A DNA stretch of 7,724 bases from the NCBI RefSeq assembly GCF_910585425.1, contig NZ_CAJUCP010000107.1, positions 1 through 7,724 on the forward strand. The letters are read 5' to 3'. Shown here piece by piece: positions 1 through 7,461 of this stretch (within the stretch, counting starts at the first letter, position 1; each line of letters opens with the position of its first letter). The translations under genes were made by a program, and so were the position numbers. Source of the DNA: an uncultured Acetatifactor sp. Its GTDB lineage: Bacteria; Bacillota; Clostridia; Lachnospirales; Lachnospiraceae. The notes under the pieces are model-generated. The model made no database searches. It saw only the letters and a list, made by a program, of their open reading frames with translations, and was not told the DNA's origin.

Positions 1-1450
<1,450 letters not shown>

Positions 1451-1559
1451 TTTCCTTTGTCGATTTCCTTCCTATAGATATATGATATATGGCAAGCACC
1501 TACCGCTCGCTCTCTTTTATTCCAGATACGCCTTGAACGATGTGGCACGCTCTTCTTCC

Positions 1560-2192
1560 TTATAGCAATATAGGAAAATAGTATTCGGCATATCCCCTCG
1601 CATACCAATAAGGATTATGGCTCCACACTTTTTTCTTGATTTCCAATATCTCCTCCGCATTCCTGTCCAGCAGCTTTTCCAGCAACGCAATATCCGAATA
1701 GTCTTTCTCCCGCGTCTTCCATTCCGGATTCATGAGCCGGGCTGATGTCTTCAGCACATAAGCCATCTTCTCTCCAATCGTATACACAGGTGTCCCATAA
1801 AACAACCGCGGCTTTTGGTCTAACCAGCCATAAGGAAAAAATACTGTGCCGTGAGAACCTATATGGTACCAATGGCCAATTCCGTCCATGTTCCTGACAC
1901 TATTAAACGAAGCGTGCATACCGTCTTTTTCAATCCGCAGCAGCCAGAATTCTTCCATATAGCTGACCGAATAGCCCAGCCCTTCGTACTGCCGCTGCAG
2001 CCTCTCCCTATTCTCTGGCAGATTTTCCGTGAAACAGTCCAAGTCACCATGTTCCCGCGTAAATTCTCCCTGCAGGATATCAGCCACAAACCCGCCCCAT
2101 ATAAAGGACTTCAGCCCCGCCGTCTCTGAGACATGGTAGATATCCTCCATCATCTTCAGGTACTCCCGATTCATGCCTCCTGAAATTACCAC
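1560..2192 (-). CDS. Nucleotidyltransferase-like protein (AadB/LinB-type fold), lodged between uvrB and uvrA
   Basis: A 210-residue protein resembling the small aminoglycoside/lincosamide nucleotidyltransferases (ANT(2'')-like). Such enzymes transfer AMP to a hydroxyl group of a drug or other small molecule. The visible signature is IWGGFVADILQG (31-42) followed by TREHGDLDCF (45-54), matching the family pattern W-x-G-G-x-x-x-D...R-x-H-x-D-x-D, with Asp50 and Asp52 as the likely metal-binding pair. The later YTIGEKMAYVLK segment (137-148) fits the helical C-terminal part. The GTG start at 2192 is chosen because AGGAGGG (2201-2207) sits 8 nt before it, inside the uvrB 3' end. ATG at 2174 has an AGGAGG only 1 nt away. 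The uvrB stop is 1 nt upstream, so translational coupling is likely. It is more AT-rich than both uvr genes, suggesting later acquisition. The substrate is unknown and drug resistance should not be assumed. Confidence 0.75.
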   Translation of the reverse strand: MVISGGMNREYLKMMEDIYHVSETAGLKSFIWGGFVADILQGEFTREHGDLDCFTENLPENRERLQRQYEGLGYSVSYMEEFWLLRIEKDGMHASFNSVRNMDGIGHWYHIGSHGTVFFPYGWLDQKPRLFYGTPVYTIGEKMAYVLKTSARLMNPEWKTREKDYSDIALLEKLLDRNAEEILEIKKKVWSHNPYWYARGYAEYYFPILL

Positions 2193-2193
2193 C

Positions 2194-4209
2194 TCAGGGA
2201 CCCTCCTTTTCCTCTGTAAAGTCCCGCAGCTTTTCCTTCAGCTCTATCATCTTGTCCCGAAGCTCCGCTGCGGCCTCGAAGTTCAAATCGGCGGCAGCCT
2301 TCTGCATCTTCTTCTGCACGTCCGCAATCAGCTTCTCCAGCTCCTTGCGGCTCATGGATTCAGGATCCTTCTCAAAGCGCATCTCCTCCTTGGCGATGAC
2401 CTTGGAGATGGCTATCAGGTCGCGGACGGATTTCTTTATCGTTGTGGGAGTGATGCCGTTCTCTTCATTATACTTCATCTGGATTTCCCGGCGGCGGCTG
2501 GTCTCGTCCAATGCCACCCGCATGGAATCCGTGATGGTATCCGCGTACATGACCACATGGCCCTCCGCGTTCCTGGCTGCACGGCCGATGGTCTGGATCA
2601 GGGAGGTGGCGCTGCGCAGGAACCCTTCCTTGTCCGCGTCCAGGATGGCCACCAGAGATATCTCCGGGATGTCCAGGCCCTCCCGCAGCAGATTGATGCC
2701 CACCAGCACGTCGAACACGTCCAGGCGCATGTCCCGGATGATCTCCGCCCGCTCCAGGGTGTCGATGTCCGAGTGGAGGTACTTCACCCGGATGCCCACG
2801 TCCTTCATGTAGTCCGTCAGGTCTTCCGCCATGCGCTTGGTCAGGGTGGTCACCAGCACCTTGTTGTGCTTCGCGGTCTCTTTGTTGATCTCGCCGATCA
2901 GGTCGTCAATCTGCCCCTCCACAGGCCGCACGTCCACCTCCGGATCCAGCAGCCCCGTAGGCCGGATGATCTGCTCCGTGCGCAGCAGCTCGTGGGCCTC
3001 CTCATAGTCCGAGGGGGTGGCGGAGACGAACATCATCTGGTCGATATGGGTCTCGAACTCCTCAAAGTTCAAAGGCCTGTTGTCCATGGCGGAGGGCAGG
3101 CGGAAGCCGTAGTCCACCAAAGTCTGCTTCCTGGAGCGGTCTCCCGCGTACATCCCGCGGATCTGGGGGATGGTCATATGGGACTCGTCGATGATGATCA
3201 GGAAGTCATCGGGGAAGAAATCCATCAGGGTCAGGGGCGGCGCTCCCTCGGGCATGGCGTTCAAGTGCCTGGAGTAATTCTCGATGCCGGAGCAGAAGCC
3301 TGTCTCCCGCAGCATCTCGATGTCGAAGTTGGTCCGCTCCGCGATGCGCTGGGCCTCAATCAGCTTGTCCTCCCCTTTGAAGAAGCGCACCCGCTCTTCC
3401 AGCTCTTTCTCGATATTGTCACAGGCGGCCTTTATCTTGTCCATGGACACCACGTAGTGGGAGGCGGGGAAGATGGCGATGTGGCTCAGCACCGCGTGCA
3501 CCCTGCCGGAGAGGGGCTCCACCTCGGCGATGCGGTCGATTTCGTCCCCGAAGAACTCGATCCGGATGAAGTAGTCGCCGCCCTGGGCCGGGTATACCTC
3601 TATGACGTCCCCGTGCACCCTAAAGCATCCTCTGTGCATGTCCATCTCGTTGCGGGTGTACTGGATGTCCACCAGCTCCCGCAGCACCTGGTCGCGGTCC
3701 TTCACCATCCCGGGGCGCAGGGAGACCACCATGCCCTGGTATTCTTCCGGGCTGCCCAGGCCGTAGATGCAGGACACGCTGGCCACCACCACCACGTCTC
3801 TGCGCTCTGTCAGGGAGACTGTGGCGGAGAGGCGTAGCTTCTCTATCTCGTCGTTGATGGAGGAGTCCTTGGCGATGTAGGTGTCGGAGGAGGGCACGTA
3901 GGCTTCGGGCTGGTAGTAGTCGTAGTAGGACACAAAATATTCCACTGCGTTACTCGGAAAATACTCTTTGAACTCACCATAGAGCTGTGCCGCTAATGTC
4001 TTATTGTGCGCTATTACCAAAGTCGGCTTGTTCAGCTGTGCGATCACGTTGGCCATGGTAAAGGTCTTGCCGGAGCCCGTAACACCCAGTAAAGTCTGGA
4101 ATTGATTGCCTTCCCGGAACCCATTGACCAGGGCTTCTATGGCCTGGGGCTGGTCGCCGGTGGGCTTGTATTCGCTGTGAAGTTCGAAGATTTTTTGTTC
4201 ATTTTGCAC
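2194..4209 (-). CDS. uvrB: UvrABC excinuclease subunit UvrB
   Basis: UvrB is the helicase-like subunit that receives DNA from UvrA, probes the lesion with a beta-hairpin and then recruits UvrC for incision. The protein is complete at 671 residues, normal for the family. Motifs in order: Walker A GVTGSGKT (42-49); the aromatic hairpin YYDYYQPEAY (95-104); the DEAD-type box IIIDESH (338-344); SATP (396-399); helicase motif VI QTIGRAARN (539-547); and a C-terminal UVR domain (about 621-656) for UvrC contact. Translation starts at GTG 4207-4209, preceded by AGAGGTGA with a 6-nt spacer. An ATG at 4200-4202 is out of frame. It is the first gene of the repair operon. The upstream region carries two promoter candidates, a LexA box and a repeated 10-bp motif, so damage-inducible control is likely. 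Codons for about residues 63-92 are clearly more AT-rich than the rest. Confidence 0.98.
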   Translation of the reverse strand: MQNEQKIFELHSEYKPTGDQPQAIEALVNGFREGNQFQTLLGVTGSGKTFTMANVIAQLNKPTLVIAHNKTLAAQLYGEFKEYFPSNAVEYFVSYYDYYQPEAYVPSSDTYIAKDSSINDEIEKLRLSATVSLTERRDVVVVASVSCIYGLGSPEEYQGMVVSLRPGMVKDRDQVLRELVDIQYTRNEMDMHRGCFRVHGDVIEVYPAQGGDYFIRIEFFGDEIDRIAEVEPLSGRVHAVLSHIAIFPASHYVVSMDKIKAACDNIEKELEERVRFFKGEDKLIEAQRIAERTNFDIEMLRETGFCSGIENYSRHLNAMPEGAPPLTLMDFFPDDFLIIIDESHMTIPQIRGMYAGDRSRKQTLVDYGFRLPSAMDNRPLNFEEFETHIDQMMFVSATPSDYEEAHELLRTEQIIRPTGLLDPEVDVRPVEGQIDDLIGEINKETAKHNKVLVTTLTKRMAEDLTDYMKDVGIRVKYLHSDIDTLERAEIIRDMRLDVFDVLVGINLLREGLDIPEISLVAILDADKEGFLRSATSLIQTIGRAARNAEGHVVMYADTITDSMRVALDETSRRREIQMKYNEENGITPTTIKKSVRDLIAISKVIAKEEMRFEKDPESMSRKELEKLIADVQKKMQKAAADLNFEAAAELRDKMIELKEKLRDFTEEKEGP
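2201..2207 (-). promoter_or_regulatory. Ribosome binding site deciding the GTG start of the nucleotidyltransferase-like gene
   Basis: The minus strand reads AGGAGGG, then 8 nt, then GTG (2190-2192). The site lies within the last codons of uvrB, whose TGA is at 2194-2196. A ribosome finishing uvrB would terminate on top of this start, the usual arrangement for translational coupling. Confidence 0.7.
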
Positions 4210-4215
4210 AAATGC

Positions 4216-4223
4216 TCACCTCT
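4216..4223 (-). promoter_or_regulatory. Ribosome binding site of uvrB (GTG start)
   Basis: The minus strand shows AGAGGTGA, then GCATTT, then GTG. The good match and 6-nt spacing justify the non-ATG start, which also gives the expected UvrB N-terminus. Confidence 0.75.
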
Positions 4224-4260
4224 GATTTCATAGTAAAAAAAGACGCCTATTAGGCAAAAA

Positions 4261-4329
4261 TTCGTCGTGGAACATTTTATTTTCGTCGTGGCATTTATTC
4301 AAATCGGAGAAAAACAGGCCCACGACGAA
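4261..4329. repeat. Three copies of a 10-bp motif (CCACGACGAA) around the uvrB promoter
   Basis: On the minus strand CCACGACGAA occurs at 4282-4291 and 4261-4270, in the same orientation and 21 bp apart. A third perfect copy lies in inverted orientation at 4320-4329 (CCACGACGAA on the plus strand). Relative to the proximal uvrB promoter they fall in the -35/-10 spacer, at the start site and upstream of -35. They could be operators for a regulator, arm-type sites for one of the adjacent integrases, or both. The inverted copy can pair with either direct copy in RNA or single-stranded DNA. Confidence 0.8.
4274..4302 (-). promoter_or_regulatory. Proximal sigma-A promoter candidate for uvrB
   Basis: On the minus strand TTGAAT (4297-4302) and TAAAAT (4274-4279) are separated by exactly 17 bp. 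The -10 matches consensus at 5 of 6 positions and the -35 at 4 of 6. A start near 4267 would give a normal leader of about 58 nt before the uvrB GTG. One copy of CCACGACGAA fills most of the spacer and another overlaps the expected start, so the promoter looks built for control by a protein bound there. This is inference from consensus only. Confidence 0.55.
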
Positions 4330-4411
4330 TCCCGTTCACAATTTGCTGTTTTTGCAACTTGGCGCACCTCTGTAATTCCATACGGACGTGGTAGCACCAA
4401 AGAGCCTTTTT

Positions 4412-4440
4412 ATCTTACCACAAATCGTTAAATTTGTATA
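4412..4440 (-). promoter_or_regulatory. Distal promoter candidate upstream of uvrB (extended -10)
   Basis: The minus strand has TATACA (4435-4440), a 17-bp spacer and TAAGAT (4412-4417) preceded by TGG, that is, an extended -10. It lies just downstream of the LexA box. Use of it would give a leader of about 195 nt containing all three CCACGACGAA-type repeats. Weaker than the proximal candidate and called from consensus only. Confidence 0.35.
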
Positions 4441-4451
4441 GATGCAAAATC

Positions 4452-4463
4452 GAACTTTTGTTC
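4452..4463. promoter_or_regulatory. LexA (SOS) box GAAC-TTTT-GTTC
   Basis: A perfect 12-bp inverted repeat GAACTTTTGTTC matches the Firmicute LexA/DinR operator core GAAC-N4-GTTC. It lies 16 bp past the integrase stop codon and upstream of uvrB. uvrB and uvrA belong to the SOS regulon in Bacillus, so repression of this operon by LexA is the natural reading. The box sits about 11 bp upstream of the distal -35 rather than over it, and about 190 bp from the proximal start. Which promoter it controls is therefore unresolved. Confidence 0.65.
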
Positions 4464-4478
4464 TTTTTATCCTTTCTG

Positions 4479-5780
4479 TCACCCTGCATCCGGAAGAAAT
4501 TCTTTTACATCTACAACAATCTCCAACAGTTCCTTTTTAAAACTTTCTATCTCTCTCAGGTTCGGTAAAACCTCCTTCATATATTCCTCAATTTCCGGCA
4601 CCCCATCCGCTATGATACCTTTATTATCGGCGTAAACGTCCATAGTTATGAGTTCCTTGGCATGTCCCATAAGCTTCGATACCGCTTTGGGGTTGAATGC
4701 CTCTTTTAGCAGGAGAGTGCAGTATGTACTGCGCAAATCATGCCAGCGGATGTCCGGCAGGCCATTTTCAGCAAGAAGCTGTTTATAATACCTGCAATGG
4801 AACCCTTTGCTCCTTGCTCTGCCATAGTTGGAGCAACAGATATAATCCATATCCTGAAACTCTCCCTTTCTGCGGTTTCTGTTTCTCTCATAAACCTGTC
4901 GTTCCTTTAAGATTGCCTCAAAAACATAATCAGGAATCGGAATCTCTCTGTAACTGGATTTTGTCTTTAATCCCACCTCCTGTTTCGTAAAAGTTTTCGG
5001 GGCAAAGTCTTCTTTTACTGCATTATGTATCCTCCCCAACTGACGTTCCACTTTTAAGGTGCGGTTGATATAATCTACATCCGAATATTTTACACCATTG
5101 ATCTCGGACCTGCGGAGCCCCATAAGTACATTAAACAGCACCTGCATATGGATCGGGGTATCTTTGCTCTTTTCCAGCAGAACCGAAATCTGCTCCATAG
5201 TCAGTGTTTTCTGTTCATCTATATTTCGGGTCCTGAAGCCTGATTTGGGCTGCGGCTTTTCCGCTTTAGGAAGCCCTATTCCATCCACCGGACTGGTCGG
5301 GATCACTTTGGCCGTTACCGCATAACGAAAAGAGACATTCATGATTGTTTTTACCTGCTCTGCTATCGGTCTCGAATAGTCTGCCTTGATATTAAACAAT
5401 TTTTGAACGTCTCCGCGAGTAACATCCGTCATTTTTTTCTTACCCAGGATGGGAATGATATGATTCTTTACTATTCCGCAATAATTATAGTACGTTTCGT
5501 GACTGTCTGTGCGCTTTTTAAGATCCGTTTCAAGCCAGAACATCATATAATCAGCCACATTAACTTTTGCGTACACAACAAACGTACCATTATATAATTC
5601 TGCGATGGTCTTCTCTCTTGCCTTATTTGCTTCTTTCTCTGTTTTGAATCCGGACTTCTGCTGTGGTTTTTCGCTTCCATCCGGATATTTCAAGAATACC
5701 CTGTAGCCGAAGCCGGAGCGCACAGGTATTACCTGTGACACTCTCCAATCGACATAATTTTTTAAGCTCAAATCTAGCAT
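4479..5780 (-). CDS. Tyrosine recombinase / integrase (promoter-distal of a tandem pair)
   Basis: A 433-residue site-specific recombinase of the phage/Tn916 integrase type, which cuts and joins attachment sites through a covalent tyrosine-DNA link. Domains in order: an N-terminal arm-binding domain (about 15-62, with YRVFLKYPDGSEK and GFKTEKEANKAR); a helical core-binding domain (about 73-165); and a catalytic domain (about 190-400). The catalytic set is complete: Arg223 in GLRRSE, Lys274 in LKTKSSYREIPI, His347 and Arg350 in WHDLRS, His373 in LMGHA, and Tyr383 in MDVYAD. The C-terminal extension after the tyrosine is about 50 residues. The ATG at 5780 overlaps the upstream integrase stop by 7 nt, and AAGGGA lies 10 nt before it, so the two are translationally coupled. 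It is the gene of the module nearest the uvrB junction. It differs clearly from its partner and is not a recent duplicate. Confidence 0.93.
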   Translation of the reverse strand: MLDLSLKNYVDWRVSQVIPVRSGFGYRVFLKYPDGSEKPQQKSGFKTEKEANKAREKTIAELYNGTFVVYAKVNVADYMMFWLETDLKKRTDSHETYYNYCGIVKNHIIPILGKKKMTDVTRGDVQKLFNIKADYSRPIAEQVKTIMNVSFRYAVTAKVIPTSPVDGIGLPKAEKPQPKSGFRTRNIDEQKTLTMEQISVLLEKSKDTPIHMQVLFNVLMGLRRSEINGVKYSDVDYINRTLKVERQLGRIHNAVKEDFAPKTFTKQEVGLKTKSSYREIPIPDYVFEAILKERQVYERNRNRRKGEFQDMDYICCSNYGRARSKGFHCRYYKQLLAENGLPDIRWHDLRSTYCTLLLKEAFNPKAVSKLMGHAKELITMDVYADNKGIIADGVPEIEEYMKEVLPNLREIESFKKELLEIVVDVKEFLPDAG

Positions 5781-6970
5781 GTCGCAACACTCCCTTCCGG
5801 AACAAACGTATGATTCATAAACGTGATAATCTGCTCATTCTCATCCATGACCTCACAATAATATTCAAAGGTTGTATTGACACTTGCATGTCCCAACAGA
5901 GCAGATATTTTAATCAAAGGAACTTTCTGCTCTACCAGTATAGTGGCATACATATGTCTCAGACCATGAACCGTAATGTGGGGCAGACCATTTCTGGAAC
6001 ACAGTTTTGACAAAGCGCTGTTCATAGCGGCAGTTGAATGCGGCAGACCGTTTTCCTGACACGAAATATAATCGTGGTCAAAATATTGTTCGCCATACTG
6101 CTGCTTATTAGATTCTGCCAGAATCCTTCTTCTTTCAATTTCCGCAGCCACAGCCTCTGGTATCCTCAATAGCCTGTAACTATTGTCCGTCTTTGGCGGT
6201 TTCTCTATGACTTCATACGTTTTGATTTTTCTTTCACCCTTTGGAATAACAGGATTGGATGTAATTTGCCGCTGAATATAGATTGTCCTGTTTTCAGCAT
6301 CAAAATCTCCGAATTTCAAACCTGAAATTTCACCTTTTCTGAGTCCGCAGAACAACCCAAGCAGAATCTCCAGATACCATCCGCTATTGTAAGCAGCTTT
6401 CAGAAGTTTTTTCACATTTGCTTTGTTTAAAATAATAATTGTTGGCTTTTTTCTCGGATATGATTTCGTTGCAGGTATCGGATTCCTTTTGATATATTCC
6501 TGTATTACAGCCTCTTTCATTGCCATGTTCAAGAACTCTCTGGATTTGTTGCCAGCGGAATCGCATGCCTTTGAGACAACAGCCAGCAGGGAATCAAAAT
6601 ATTCCTCATTTGCATATCGCAATTTTATATCCTGCTGCATATTCGGAAGGATCAGGTCGTACAGTACATAAGCACATACCATGCGGGTTGTATTCTCAAT
6701 CCTCTGTGAAAATATATCCTCAAACCAATAAAGCAAATAATCTTTCAAATCAACATCTGCATTAGGTTTTGCCGACATCTGATAAGTTCTGGAAGCTTTC
6801 TTAAACTCTTCCTCGTATTTGTAATAGCTTGCTTCCGCTTCTGCCTCACTCTGAAAGCCTCCACGTTTACTGTACTTTACAGAACCATCTGGCTGCAACA
6901 GCTTAACTCTATGAAACCAGGATGTTTCTTCATAAAAGACAACTCCCTTTTTCTTTGCTGGCTGTTTCAT
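5774..6970 (-). CDS. Tyrosine recombinase / integrase (promoter-proximal of a tandem pair)
   Basis: A 398-residue tyrosine recombinase with its own arm-binding domain (about 9-58, with WFHRVKLLQPDGS and GGFQSEAEAEA), core-binding domain (about 72-165) and catalytic domain (about 180-385). Catalytic residues are intact: Arg211 in CGLRKGE, Lys260 in PPKTDNSYR, His335 and Arg338 in VHGLRHMYATIL, His361 in LLGHAS, and Tyr371 in TTFEYY (ten residues after the histidine, the usual spacing). The start at ATG 6970 is preferred because AGAGGTGA lies 4 nt upstream. An in-frame ATG at 6997 would overlap the excisionase gene and has no ribosome binding site. It follows the excisionase gene after 13 bp and overlaps the second integrase. 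With two catalytic-competent recombinases in one operon, they may act as a heteromeric pair or on different sites. Which joins which site cannot be told here. Confidence 0.93.
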   Translation of the reverse strand: MKQPAKKKGVVFYEETSWFHRVKLLQPDGSVKYSKRGGFQSEAEAEASYYKYEEEFKKASRTYQMSAKPNADVDLKDYLLYWFEDIFSQRIENTTRMVCAYVLYDLILPNMQQDIKLRYANEEYFDSLLAVVSKACDSAGNKSREFLNMAMKEAVIQEYIKRNPIPATKSYPRKKPTIIILNKANVKKLLKAAYNSGWYLEILLGLFCGLRKGEISGLKFGDFDAENRTIYIQRQITSNPVIPKGERKIKTYEVIEKPPKTDNSYRLLRIPEAVAAEIERRRILAESNKQQYGEQYFDHDYISCQENGLPHSTAAMNSALSKLCSRNGLPHITVHGLRHMYATILVEQKVPLIKISALLGHASVNTTFEYYCEVMDENEQIITFMNHTFVPEGSVATC

Positions 6971-6983
6971 TAAATCACCTCTC

Positions 6984-7199
6984 TTATAAATCACCATTCA
7001 GCCATTCATCAAATCCTTTCTTTGGCACTCTAAAAAGCTTACCAATTTTAAGAACTCTGAACGGCGGGTTTTTCTGCTTATACACATCTTCAAGGAAGGT
7101 ATAGGCTTTACTCTTTCCTATTCCAAGCATGCGCTGAATATCGCCTGCCAGGTATACCTGCTGATCAACTGCCGCTTCATTATATATATCTGCTGCCAT
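6984..7199 (-). CDS. Excisionase-like winged-helix DNA-binding protein
   Basis: A 71-residue protein typical of the small MerR-like excisionase family that bends attachment-site DNA and directs integrase toward excision. The pattern is YLAGDIQRMLGIGKSKAYTF (16-35) as helix-turn-helix, then the wing FRVLKIGKLFRVPKKGFDEW (47-66), which is the usual layout for this family. The ATG at 7199 has AGAGGA 8 nt upstream. The gene is first in the recombination operon and lies 13 bp ahead of the first integrase. By position and fold it is the likely directionality factor, and it could also regulate the operon. Direct evidence for excision is not available from sequence. Confidence 0.85.
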   Translation of the reverse strand: MAADIYNEAAVDQQVYLAGDIQRMLGIGKSKAYTFLEDVYKQKNPPFRVLKIGKLFRVPKKGFDEWLNGDL

Positions 7200-7308
7200 T
7201 CTCTATATCCTCTCTTTCCCTGTTTTTAGTATCTTTCGCTATCATAAAACGATTTTTGCAGCCGAAGTGGCATCAGTCTGGCATTTGATATAAAGTATCT
7301 TCATATAT

Positions 7309-7338
7309 CTTATACGAATTGAACATCCTGTTTTTCAA
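7309..7338 (-). promoter_or_regulatory. Promoter candidate for the excisionase-integrase operon
   Basis: The minus strand reads TTGAAA (7333-7338), an 18-bp spacer and TATAAG (7309-7314). A start near 7302 would leave a leader of about 100 nt before the excisionase ATG. A pair of TGGCAT hexamers 11 bp apart (7268-7273 and 7279-7284) lies in that leader and could bind a repressor or Xis. Called from consensus. Confidence 0.45.
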
Positions 7339-7386
7339 CTGCAATTAGCATATCTTTTTCTACTTATAATTTAAGAGGTGTAATTT

Positions 7387-7461
7387 ATGCACACTCAATC
7401 AGGTCATTTCCTGCGCCAATTCTTTTGCCGCGTATTTCAGGTATTGCTATGCAATCTTTAA
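7387..7461 (+). CDS. Possible 24-residue micro-ORF, divergent to the excisionase operon
   Basis: ATG at 7387 is preceded by AAGAGGTG with a 6-nt spacer, as good a ribosome binding site as those of the real genes here, and the frame closes at TAA 7459-7461. The peptide begins MHTQSGHFLRQFFCRVFQ and matches nothing I recognise. No convincing promoter is seen: TATAAT at 7365-7370 is too close to the ribosome binding site to serve. It may be a leader peptide or chance. Confidence 0.2.
   Translation: MHTQSGHFLRQFFCRVFQVLLCNL

Noticed and set aside
1517..1558. Short in-frame tail EEERATSFKAYLE ending in TAA just after the nucleotidyltransferase stop, as if from a frameshifted C-terminus
   Set aside because: Too short to judge and without a start. 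The nucleotidyltransferase-like protein already has a reasonable length.
2173..3837. Long open plus-strand frame (554 codons) opposite uvrB
   Set aside because: It is antisense to UvrB motifs across its whole length. The translation is rich in His, Val and Leu, as expected for a shadow frame.
4235..4254. GCCTAATAGGC followed by seven T on the minus strand as a terminator
   Set aside because: The stem has only 4 bp with a 3-nt loop and would end transcription immediately before uvrB.
4230..4257. TTGCCT-16 bp-TACTAT as a uvrB promoter
   Set aside because: Transcription would begin at the ribosome binding site itself, leaving no usable leader. The proximal candidate at 4274-4302 is better.
4261..4329. 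CRISPR-like array
   Set aside because: The repeat unit is only 10 bp, there are just three copies, one is inverted, and no spacers of regular length or cas genes are present.
7365..7370. Perfect TATAAT as -10 for the plus-strand micro-ORF
   Set aside because: The start would fall inside the ribosome binding site and no -35 lies at the correct distance.
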